Part shown: positions 1-5,060 of the stretch, in pieces | Layout of the letters: the number at the start of each line of letters is the position of its first letter | Numbering within the stretch: position 1 is the first letter of the stretch | Assembly: GCA_002298155.1 (NCBI GenBank) | Contig: DBME01000390.1 | Coordinates: 1,166 to 6,225 of the forward strand | Source of the DNA: Holophagaceae bacterium UBA706 | Lineage (GTDB): Bacteria; Acidobacteriota; Holophagae; Holophagales; Holophagaceae | Length of the DNA: 5,060 nucleotides | Direction: 5' to 3' | Notes under the pieces: model-generated | Database searches by the model: none | Told to the model about the DNA's origin: nothing | The model's input: the letters and a program-made list of their open reading frames with translations, nothing else | Made by a program: the position numbers and the translations under genes

Positions 1-1115
1 TCGCTGCGGGTGCTGGTGTAGGCGACTCCCTTGAACTCCACCGGCCGGGTGGTGCCGTCGTCCTTGAAGCCCAGGGCCATGGGTTCGGCGCGGAAGGCGG
101 GGCTGGCGGTGAAGGCGTCGGCGGCGCGGTTCAGCTCCAGGAGGGTGGCGCGTTCCTCCGCCACCAGCTCGGCGCAGTGGCGCAGGGCCGCGCGGGTGGC
201 CTCCACCCGGACGGCGTAGGGCTTGAGCATGTGGGTCACCAGCAGGAGACCCGGACGGTTCTGGGCGCTCTGGTAGCCGTTGGAGAAGCGCGGGGTGGCG
301 GGTCCCCCCACCAGGCCGCTACGGGGGTCGTGCCACCGGCGGAAGGTCACGTAGTTGGTCACGGGGAGCCGGTCGGCCTCCATGCGGCTGCGGAAGCCGG
401 TCATGAAGCGGTCCCGGATCCAGGCGCCGAGGCGGGGCTCCACGTACCAGGTGCTGTCCCTGCCCACCTCCTCGCCATAGGTCAGCACGTACGTGTAGTC
501 GGCGCCGTCGGTGGTATGGCAGTCGATGAAGAGGTCCGGCATCCAGGCCTGATAGAGCTTCAGCCAGGCCCTCATCTCGGCGGTGTCCGCCTTGAGGTAG
601 TCGCGGTTGAGGTTCAGGCCCGAGGCGTTGGTGCGCCAGCCCATCTCCACCGGCCCGTTCTGGTTGATGCGGTTGTGCGGGCCGAACCGCTCGTGGCCGT
701 CCACGTTGAACACCGGAAGGAAGACGAAGACCGTCTTTTCCAGCAGGCGGGCCTTGGCCTTGTCCAGGCAGAGGTCCCGCAGGAACAGCAGCCCCGCGTC
801 CTTGCCTTCGGACTCCCCGGCGTGGATGCAGGCCTGGATCATGACCACGGCCTTGCCCGCGGCCCGCGCGGCCCGGGGATCGAAGGCCCGGTCCCGGTCC
901 GCGATGACCACGGGCAGCTCGCGGCCCTGGGGGCTCCTGCCGAAGGTGCCCACGCGGATCCAGGGCGTTGCCCGGGCCAGGGCCCTGCAGTCGTCCAGCG
1001 TCTCCGCGAGCCGCGGCGTGGCGGTGCCGCGGGAGGCTTCGAAGTGCGTGGGCGGAGGGGTGCCCGCGAAGGCCCCAAGGGGCAGCAGCAGGAGGGCGAG
1101 GAGGGGACTGCGCAT
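1..1115 (-). CDS. Secreted M14-family zinc carboxypeptidase, C-terminus beyond window
   Basis: Partial gene; 371 residues are visible and the reading frame is still open at the window edge. Residues 1-17 form a signal peptide (Arg2, a Leu-rich core, cleavage likely after AFA), so the protein is exported to the periplasm or beyond. M14 enzymes are zinc metallopeptidases that remove C-terminal residues from peptides. Visible M14 hallmarks are the zinc motif HxxE at His98/Glu101 within IHAGESEGKD, NVDGHER at 137-143 (the NPDG-like motif), the Asn170-Arg171 pair in GLNLNRDY (substrate carboxylate binding), and the third zinc ligand His200 in FIDCHTTDGADY. The conserved segment NRPGLLLVTHMLKPY (286-300) has Val293 where relatives, as I recall them, carry the catalytic Glu (VETH/VENH), so activity is doubtful. 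The start at 1115 is chosen for its AAGGAG site and a compact signal peptide; an in-frame ATG at 1139 is the alternative. The gene is divergent from the TonB-dependent receptor. The family assignment is strong; substrate specificity is unknown. Confidence 0.93.
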   Translation of the reverse strand, partial: MRSPLLALLLLPLGAFAGTPPPTHFEASRGTATPRLAETLDDCRALARATPWIRVGTFGRSPQGRELPVVIADRDRAFDPRAARAAGKAVVMIQACIHAGESEGKDAGLLFLRDLCLDKAKARLLEKTVFVFLPVFNVDGHERFGPHNRINQNGPVEMGWRTNASGLNLNRDYLKADTAEMRAWLKLYQAWMPDLFIDCHTTDGADYTYVLTYGEEVGRDSTWYVEPRLGAWIRDRFMTGFRSRMEADRLPVTNYVTFRRWHDPRSGLVGGPATPRFSNGYQSAQNRPGLLLVTHMLKPYAVRVEATRAALRHCAELVAEERATLLELNRAADAFTASPAFRAEPMALGFKDDGTTRPVEFKGVAYTSTRS

Positions 1116-1124
1116 GGCGTGGAT

Positions 1125-1130
1125 CTCCTT
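1125..1130 (-). promoter_or_regulatory. Ribosome-binding site of the M14 peptidase (decides the start)
   Basis: Read on the minus strand this is AAGGAG, nine bases before the ATG at 1115. It lies inside the reading frame that would begin at the alternative in-frame ATG at 1139, and that alternative has no comparable purine-rich site in front of it. This favours 1115 as the true start. Confidence 0.7.
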
Positions 1131-1199
1131 CACCACCATAAACCGCGCTTCACCCCCGGATCCAGCGTCTGGCCCCAGGCAGCCGCCCAGGCGCCTCGG

Positions 1200-1226
1200 A
1201 ATTTCGCATACTTCACCAAATCCAAT
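1200..1226. promoter_or_regulatory. AT-richer patch in the divergent intergenic region, probable promoter core
   Basis: This is the only clearly AT-enriched stretch between the divergent peptidase and receptor genes, so promoter elements for one or both are expected here. On the plus strand CATACT at 1207-1212 matches four of six positions of the -10 consensus, but no convincing -35 lies 16-18 bases upstream. On the minus strand TATGCG is a weak -10-like candidate, also without a good -35. The location is suggestive; exact elements cannot be assigned by eye. Confidence 0.3.
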
Positions 1227-1307
1227 GGATTCCGGACCACCCCGCAGGTGGTCTACGTCACCGGCGCTCCCTTCGCCGGCCAACCCCGGGTCCGCCCACC
1301 GGAATCC
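1227..1307 (+). promoter_or_regulatory. Candidate structured leader of the TonB-dependent receptor (multibranch fold)
   Basis: A perfect 9-bp inverted repeat, GGATTCCGG (1227-1235) with CCGGAATCC (1299-1307), encloses two further perfect hairpins. The first is ACCACC/GGTGGT at 1236-1241 and 1247-1252 with loop CCGCA. The second is CCGGCG/CGCCGG at 1261-1266 and 1274-1279 with loop CTCCCTT. As RNA this would be a closed three-way junction ending about 20 bases before the receptor's ribosome-binding site. I do not recognise it as a known riboswitch; no cobalamin-box or TPP-type consensus was seen. It could instead be a set of DNA operator dyads. The pairing is seen directly; the regulatory role is inference. 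Confidence 0.35.
1235..1253. repeat. 19-bp dyad GACCACC-N5-GGTGGTC
   Basis: This is a perfect 7-bp inverted repeat with a five-base spacer (CCGCA). Its size and symmetry fit either an operator for a dimeric repressor or activator between the divergent genes, or an RNA hairpin in the receptor leader. No T-run follows, so it is not an intrinsic terminator. Base 1235 is shared with the 9-bp closing stem of the larger leader fold. Confidence 0.45.
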
Positions 1308-1339
1308 TTCAGGCGTCGACCCCCTTTCAAGGAGCCACC

Positions 1340-4327
1340 ATGTCCTTCCCGCTAACCCGGCACTATACCCTCGCCGCACTCCTGGCCGGAGGCGGCGCCC
1401 TCCTCATGGCCCAGGGCACCCAGGCCGGCACCATGACCGCCACGGTGGTGGACAAGGCCGGCGCGCCCATCGCGGGCGCCGAGCTGCGCCTCACCTCCCC
1501 TTCCCTCCAGGGCGAACGCGTCCTGCGCACCGACGCCTCCGGCCACGCCACCGCGCGCCTCCTGCCCCCTGGCGCCTACCGGATCCTGGTGAAGAAGGAA
1601 GGCTTCTCCGCCATCGTCCTCAACGAGCGCATCGCCCTCGAGCAGACCTACTCCCCCCGCATCGCCCTCACCTCCGAGGCCACCGCGGTGGTGGAGATCG
1701 TGGCCTCCGCCGGGGGCGTGGAGAAGAGCGAGAGCAAGACCGCCTTCAACTACACCAAGGAGTCCATGGACGTGCTGCCCATCGTCCAGGGTTCGGCCCT
1801 GGACGCGGCCTACCTGAGCCCCGGCGTCGCCAAGAGCGTCATGTCCGACAAGGGCTGCATCGAGATCCGCGGCGCCAACGGCACCGGCAGCCTGACTCTG
1901 GTGGACGGCCAGAACACCATGGACAACGTCTACGTGGGCCAGCGCCTCAAGATCAACATGGACGACGTGGAGGAGACCCAGGTCCTCACCGGGGCCATCC
2001 CCGCCGAGTACGGCTACGTGGAGGGCGGCGTCGTCAACTCCATCACCAAGAGCGGCGGCAACGAGTTCTCCGGCAGCCTCCGGGTGAACCTGGCCAACCA
2101 GGCCTGGAACGCCGTCACCCCCGTGTCCGACCGCACCGCCATCCTCAACAAGACCCAGGTGGAGAAGAGCATCGGCGTGGGCGGCCCCATCGTGAAGGAC
2201 CGCCTGTGGTTCTACGCCTCCTACTTCAACACCGCCCCTTCCACGGCCAAGTCCCTGGACGGCAGCGTCGGCCAGCTGCCGGTGACCAACTACTCGGAAA
2301 TCCACGGCGACTATAGGCGCGAGGTGAAGCTCACCTACTCGCCCTGGCAGGAGCACACCTTCAGCCTCTCCTGGCACAACTTCCGGGACAGCTGGAACCG
2401 CGACGCCAGCGGCGCCGGCGAACTGGGCGCCCTGTCCATGTTCCACATGCAGGGGGAGTTCTACACCCTGGCCTACCGCGGCATGCTGGGCTCGGACGCC
2501 TCCCTCAGCGTCAAGGTGGGCACCAAGAAGCAGGAGTACAGCTCCTCCGTGAACCCCCAGGCCTGGGGGCCGCCCATCTACAACAACGAGGACCTCACCA
2601 CCTATGCCTCGGGCGCCTGGGATCCCGCGGATCCCCAGCCCGACGTGCGCGACAACCGCACCATCAACATCAAGTACAACCGTTATTTCAGCTTGGGCGG
2701 CAGCCATGACCTGTCGCTGGGCTATGACTATTACGAGGGCATCACCAAGTCCTCGGGCTACCAGTCCGCCTACTACGTGGATGTCCCCGGCGTCGGCAGG
2801 GCCAACGTCGTCACCTATTCCGTGGACCAGTGGAACGGCCTGACCCGCACCGGCACCTACCTGACGCCGGACAACGGCGGCGCGGGCGCGGGACCCGGCT
2901 ACCCCTTCGGCGGCGGCAACGGCCTCACGGTCCAGGTGTATGTCCCCGACACCAACACCATGAAGACCAACGGCTTCTACTTCAACGACACCTACACGCC
3001 CGATACCCACTGGAGCTTCAACATCGGGGCCCGCTTCGACAGCTACAACGACACCAATCTCAGCAAGGGGAAGGTGGCCAGCAACACGGGCTTCTCGCCC
3101 CGCCTGGGAGCCAAGTACGACGTAAACGGCGACGGGGCCTGGGTGCTGGGCCTGGCCTTCAGCAGGCTCCTGGGCCGGCCCCTGGAAACGACCTTCCAGA
3201 GCGCGGGCTACGTCTTCAGCCCCATCACCTATGGGTTCACCAACCTCCTCGCCGCCCAGGCCGAAAGCGCGGGCCAGAACCTGTCCTTCCCGGTGGCCCA
3301 GATCTACGACCTGGCCAGCTACGACACCGCCCACCCCACGGTCCAGGACGCCGTCTTCAACGTCAAGGTCGACCCCAAGCTGCGCATGACCACCGTGGAC
3401 GAGTGGCAGGCCTCCCTGGCCTACACCTTCCACGACACCCCCCTGGGCAAGGGCTACCTGCGCGTCAACCTGGTGCGCAAGGACTGGGGCAACCTCGTGG
3501 CGCGCCGCCAGGGCGTCGACGGGACCGTCACCAGCCCCGTCTACGGCACCCAGGAGGTCACCTACTTCTACAACGAGCCCCAGGCCCACCGCGAGTACCG
3601 GGCGCTGGAGCTGGACTTCTCCACCCAGATCCGCCGCCTGCGGATCGGCGGCAACGCCACCTGGAGCACCATCTACGGGAACTACAATTCCGACGCCGGC
3701 ACGAGCTACCCCGGCCAGATCCCCATCTACTACAACTACCCCATCGACCCCGTCAGCGGCGCCACCATCTATGACCCGCGCAACTTCGGCGGGCTCAACG
3801 GCCTGCTCCAGGGCCGCATCGCCGGCGCGGCGCCCCGCAACGGCGGCATGTCGCCCCTCCAGTTCAACATCCTGGGCGACTACTACCTGGAAAGCTTCCT
3901 GGGCAAGACCAGCATCGGCCTGGTGTACCAGTTCCGGTCGGGCCAGGCCTTCGACATCTCCCGCAACGCCAATCCCAGCGCCTTCGCCAACTATTCCGGT
4001 CAAGGCAGCTTCGGCGGCGCGACCCAGGTCCTGGGCACGCCCGGTTCGGGGGTCTACGGCTCCTCCTCCATCCTGAACATGGCCATCACCCAGGACTTCA
4101 AGCTCTGGAAGTACAAGGGGGACCGGACCGTGAACGGCTGGATCCGCCTGGGGGTCACCAACCTCTGGAACCACCAGCAGATCCTCACCTGGGACACCAC
4201 CTACCAGACCACCAACGACCTGAACGCGCCCTGGCAGCCCAAGAACGCGAATTTCGGCCAGCCCACGCGCATTTCGGACTTCGCCACGCCGCGCACCCTG
4301 GACCTGTCCGTGGGCCTGCGGTTCTGA
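1340..4327 (+). CDS. Oar-like TonB-dependent receptor with N-terminal carboxypeptidase-regulatory-like domain
   Basis: Complete 995-residue outer-membrane transporter, driven by the TonB-ExbBD system; the substrate is not evident. Residues 1-29 are a signal peptide with cleavage likely after TQA. Residues about 31-112 form a CarboxypepD_reg-type beta-sandwich (TATVVDKAGAPIAGAELRL, then a TDASGHA turn, LPPGAYRILVKKEGF). A TonB-box-like stretch VVEIVAS lies at 117-123. The plug domain spans about 140-240, with IEIRGANGTGSLTLVDGQN, the VEETQVLTGAIPAEYG motif and GGVVNSITKSGGNEFSG. The rest is a Tyr/Asn-rich 22-strand-type barrel with a Gly-rich loop near 511-530. It ends LDLSVGLRF, the terminal Phe typical of BAM substrates. 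Length and order fit the Oar-like group of about 1000 residues. The start is supported by AAGGAG five bases upstream (1329-1334) and the immediate signal peptide. The gene is divergent from an M14 peptidase, hinting at peptide or protease-related transport. Vitamin or siderophore uptake is an alternative that the sequence cannot exclude. Confidence 0.96.
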   Translation: MSFPLTRHYTLAALLAGGGALLMAQGTQAGTMTATVVDKAGAPIAGAELRLTSPSLQGERVLRTDASGHATARLLPPGAYRILVKKEGFSAIVLNERIALEQTYSPRIALTSEATAVVEIVASAGGVEKSESKTAFNYTKESMDVLPIVQGSALDAAYLSPGVAKSVMSDKGCIEIRGANGTGSLTLVDGQNTMDNVYVGQRLKINMDDVEETQVLTGAIPAEYGYVEGGVVNSITKSGGNEFSGSLRVNLANQAWNAVTPVSDRTAILNKTQVEKSIGVGGPIVKDRLWFYASYFNTAPSTAKSLDGSVGQLPVTNYSEIHGDYRREVKLTYSPWQEHTFSLSWHNFRDSWNRDASGAGELGALSMFHMQGEFYTLAYRGMLGSDASLSVKVGTKKQEYSSSVNPQAWGPPIYNNEDLTTYASGAWDPADPQPDVRDNRTINIKYNRYFSLGGSHDLSLGYDYYEGITKSSGYQSAYYVDVPGVGRANVVTYSVDQWNGLTRTGTYLTPDNGGAGAGPGYPFGGGNGLTVQVYVPDTNTMKTNGFYFNDTYTPDTHWSFNIGARFDSYNDTNLSKGKVASNTGFSPRLGAKYDVNGDGAWVLGLAFSRLLGRPLETTFQSAGYVFSPITYGFTNLLAAQAESAGQNLSFPVAQIYDLASYDTAHPTVQDAVFNVKVDPKLRMTTVDEWQASLAYTFHDTPLGKGYLRVNLVRKDWGNLVARRQGVDGTVTSPVYGTQEVTYFYNEPQAHREYRALELDFSTQIRRLRIGGNATWSTIYGNYNSDAGTSYPGQIPIYYNYPIDPVSGATIYDPRNFGGLNGLLQGRIAGAAPRNGGMSPLQFNILGDYYLESFLGKTSIGLVYQFRSGQAFDISRNANPSAFANYSGQGSFGGATQVLGTPGSGVYGSSSILNMAITQDFKLWKYKGDRTVNGWIRLGVTNLWNHQQILTWDTTYQTTNDLNAPWQPKNANFGQPTRISDFATPRTLDLSVGLRF

Positions 4328-4331
4328 AGGG

Positions 4332-4350
4332 CGCCCCGGGCACCGGGGCG
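4332..4350 (+). terminator. GC-rich hairpin after the receptor gene, possible terminator lacking a U-tract
   Basis: A perfect 8-bp stem, CGCCCCGG (4332-4339) with CCGGGGCG (4343-4350), closes a GCA triloop and begins four bases after the TGA stop. The position fits a transcript end for the receptor gene. The following bases, GAACAAGATC, contain no T-run, so classical intrinsic termination is not supported. It may act as a 3'-end stabilising stem or work with another termination mechanism. Confidence 0.45.
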
Positions 4351-4364
4351 GAACAAGATCGGCA

Positions 4365-4393
4365 CTGACGCCTCCGCGGGGCGGTGATAGGCT
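4365..4393 (+). promoter_or_regulatory. Candidate sigma-70-type promoter for the lipoprotein unit
   Basis: CTGACG (4365-4370) and TAGGCT (4388-4393) are separated by exactly 17 bases. CTGACG matches four of six bases of the TTGACA consensus. TAGGCT keeps the T, A and final T of the -10 element and is preceded by TGA. Transcription would start near 4400, upstream of both the possible 14-codon ORF and the lipoprotein gene. Together with the hairpin after the receptor, this suggests the lipoprotein is a separate transcription unit. Confidence 0.45.
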
Positions 4394-4437
4394 TTCCCCA
4401 TTCCAAAGCCAGACACCCCGACCCCCCGGAGGCTTTC

Positions 4438-4482
4438 ATGCTGTCCATCGACTACCGGTCCTGCGGCCACAAGGCGGATTGA
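4438..4482 (+). CDS. Possible 14-residue leader peptide
   Basis: A very short open frame encodes MLSIDYRSCGHKAD and stops at TGA (4480-4482). Its support is a good Shine-Dalgarno sequence, GGAGG at 4428-4432, five bases before the ATG, and its position downstream of the candidate promoter and upstream of the lipoprotein gene. The stop codon falls in the centre of an inverted repeat (4474-4487), as in some attenuator leaders. The peptide shows no run of one amino acid that would name a sensed metabolite. I recognise no family, and a frame of this length can occur by chance. Confidence 0.25.
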   Translation: MLSIDYRSCGHKAD

Positions 4483-4514
4483 TCCGCGACGCGTCCCTCT
4501 TGCGGGATGACGCG
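4474..4514 (+). promoter_or_regulatory. Competing hairpins between leader ORF and lipoprotein gene
   Basis: GCGGAT (4474-4479) can pair with ATCCGC (4482-4487). CGCGTC (4490-4495) can pair with GACGCG (4509-4514), extended by inner CC/GG pairs across a two-base bulge. ATCCGC can alternatively pair with GCGGGAT (4502-4508, one bulged base), which excludes both of the other hairpins. A pyrimidine-rich stretch follows, but not a U-run. The pairing is visible; whether it acts as an attenuator is inference. Confidence 0.25.
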
Positions 4515-4549
4515 CCCTTCCCTTTCCACCCCACCCTCCAGGAGCCCGC

Positions 4550-5060
4550 ATGCGCCCCGCCACCCTCCTCGCCCCCACCGCCTTCCTGACGCTCCTCCTG
4601 GCCTGCGCCCCCCAGCAGGCCCCGGTGACCGCCCCCGTGACGACCACGCCCACCCGCGACGCGCCGGCCTGGGTAGACAACGAGGAGATCGCCGACGGCA
4701 TCGGCGCCGTGGGTATCGCCCAGCCCAACCCCATGGGCGACAAGAGCATGCAGCGCAACGTGGCCGTGGCCGACGCCCGCACGAAGCTGGCCGGCAAGCT
4801 CAAGGTGCGGGTCCAGAACATGTTCAGCCAGCTCAATCAGCAGGTAACCACCGCCTCGGCCGAGACCGGCCAGAAGCCCGTGAAGTCCGATGTCATGAAC
4901 CGCGTCATCGAGAACGTCACCCGCCAGCTGGTGGACCAGGAACTGTCCGGCACCACCACCCGCAACTTCTGGAATGACCCCTCCGACGGCAGCCTCTACG
5001 TCTTCGTGGTCATGACCAAGGAGACCATGGACCGCGCCCTGGCCGGCGCCGCCCAGAGCC
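4550..5060 (+). CDS. LPP20-family outer-membrane lipoprotein, C-terminus beyond window
   Basis: Partial gene; 170 residues are visible and the frame is open at the right edge. The N-terminus is a lipoprotein signal: Arg2, a hydrophobic core, and the lipobox LLAC with the lipidated Cys at residue 19. Ala at position +2 fits sorting to the outer membrane. A Pro/Thr-rich linker (20-40) tethers the globular part. That part begins PAWVDN (39-44), then IGAVGIAQ (51-58), a helix with VAVADARTKLAGKLKVRV (71-88), and a beta segment LYVFVVMTKETM (149-160). This order (PxWV, a G-G-A strand, an ADAR...LA helix, a later strand) is that of LPP20-like lipoproteins. Their molecular role is generally unclear, though some relatives are envelope or flagellum-associated. 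The start is supported by AGGAG at 4540-4544, five bases upstream. An overlapping frame starting at 4507 lacks the signal and family features and is a shadow. Confidence 0.87.
   Translation, partial: MRPATLLAPTAFLTLLLACAPQQAPVTAPVTTTPTRDAPAWVDNEEIADGIGAVGIAQPNPMGDKSMQRNVAVADARTKLAGKLKVRVQNMFSQLNQQVTTASAETGQKPVKSDVMNRVIENVTRQLVDQELSGTTTRNFWNDPSDGSLYVFVVMTKETMDRALAGAAQS

Noticed and set aside
1116..1339. A cobalamin or TPP riboswitch in the receptor leader
   Set aside because: I looked for the conserved core boxes of these classes because they often control TonB-dependent receptors or transporters, and found none. The structured leader is therefore left unnamed.
177..1355. A 392-codon plus-strand frame opposite the peptidase gene
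   Set aside because: It has no recognisable motifs, covers the M14 gene in antisense, and runs through the intergenic region into the receptor start. The minus-strand frame carries the zinc motifs.
607..2316. A 569-codon plus-strand frame spanning the peptidase, intergenic region and receptor start
   Set aside because: The product is Arg/Pro/Ser/His-rich low complexity and crosses two real genes in the wrong frames, so it is an artefact of high GC.
2620..2634. Repeated GGATCC with a CGC spacer inside the receptor gene
   Set aside because: It encodes part of a WDPADPQPD segment; the repeat is explained by two Asp-Pro pairs in coding sequence.
1352..4174. A 940-codon open frame on the minus strand, opposite the receptor gene
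   Set aside because: It is an antisense shadow. Its product is a low-complexity Val/Gly/Ala/His-rich string without domains, signal or fold motifs, as expected opposite a gene with G/C-rich third positions. The plus-strand frame has unmistakable receptor domains.
4201..4836. A 211-codon minus-strand frame over the second intergenic region
   Set aside because: It overlaps the receptor 3' end and the lipoprotein in antisense, and its product shows no domain or signal sequence.
4507..4977. A 156-codon plus-strand frame overlapping the lipoprotein gene
   Set aside because: It is Pro/Arg/His-rich without motifs. The frame starting at 4550 has a ribosome-binding site, lipobox and LPP20-like sequence, and remains open to the window edge.

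Overview
This is a GC-rich window with strong G/C preference at third codon positions. It holds three protein-coding genes and two intergenic regions with visible dyad structure. A high-GC Gram-negative is certain in outline: there is an outer-membrane TonB-dependent receptor ending in Phe and a lipobox lipoprotein. The Oar-like receptor with an N-terminal carboxypeptidase-regulatory-like domain, next to a secreted M14 peptidase of the HAGE...DGADY type, is the style of gene content seen in Acidobacteriota (for example Holophagae/Geothrix relatives). That taxonomic placement is inference; there is no rRNA or other marker here.

Layout. Bases 1-1115 (minus strand) hold the first 371 codons of a secreted M14-family zinc carboxypeptidase; its C-terminus lies off the left edge. 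Bases 1116-1339 form a divergent intergenic region. It has an AT-richer patch that probably carries promoter elements, then a cluster of inverted repeats: a 9-bp closing stem enclosing two hairpins, just upstream of the receptor's ribosome-binding site. Bases 1340-4327 (plus strand) encode a complete 995-residue TonB-dependent receptor. Bases 4328-4549 hold a perfect GC-rich hairpin after the receptor stop, a plausible sigma-70-type promoter, a possible 14-codon leader ORF with its own ribosome-binding site, and two hairpins that could compete with a third pairing. From 4550 to the right edge (plus strand) runs the first 170 codons of an LPP20-like outer-membrane lipoprotein.

How the parts may work together. 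The peptidase and the receptor are divergently transcribed from a shared control region and both act in the envelope. One reading is peptide scavenging: a secreted peptidase trims peptides and the receptor imports products. Another follows the Myxococcus Oar/PopC precedent, in which an Oar-type receptor is needed for protease export. The lipoprotein appears to be a separate transcription unit.

The most notable points are (i) Val in place of the expected catalytic Glu in the M14 peptidase, suggesting a non-catalytic or altered enzyme, (ii) an unrecognised, riboswitch-like fold in the receptor leader, and (iii) an attenuator-like arrangement before the lipoprotein. No mobile element, CRISPR array, tRNA or rRNA was seen.
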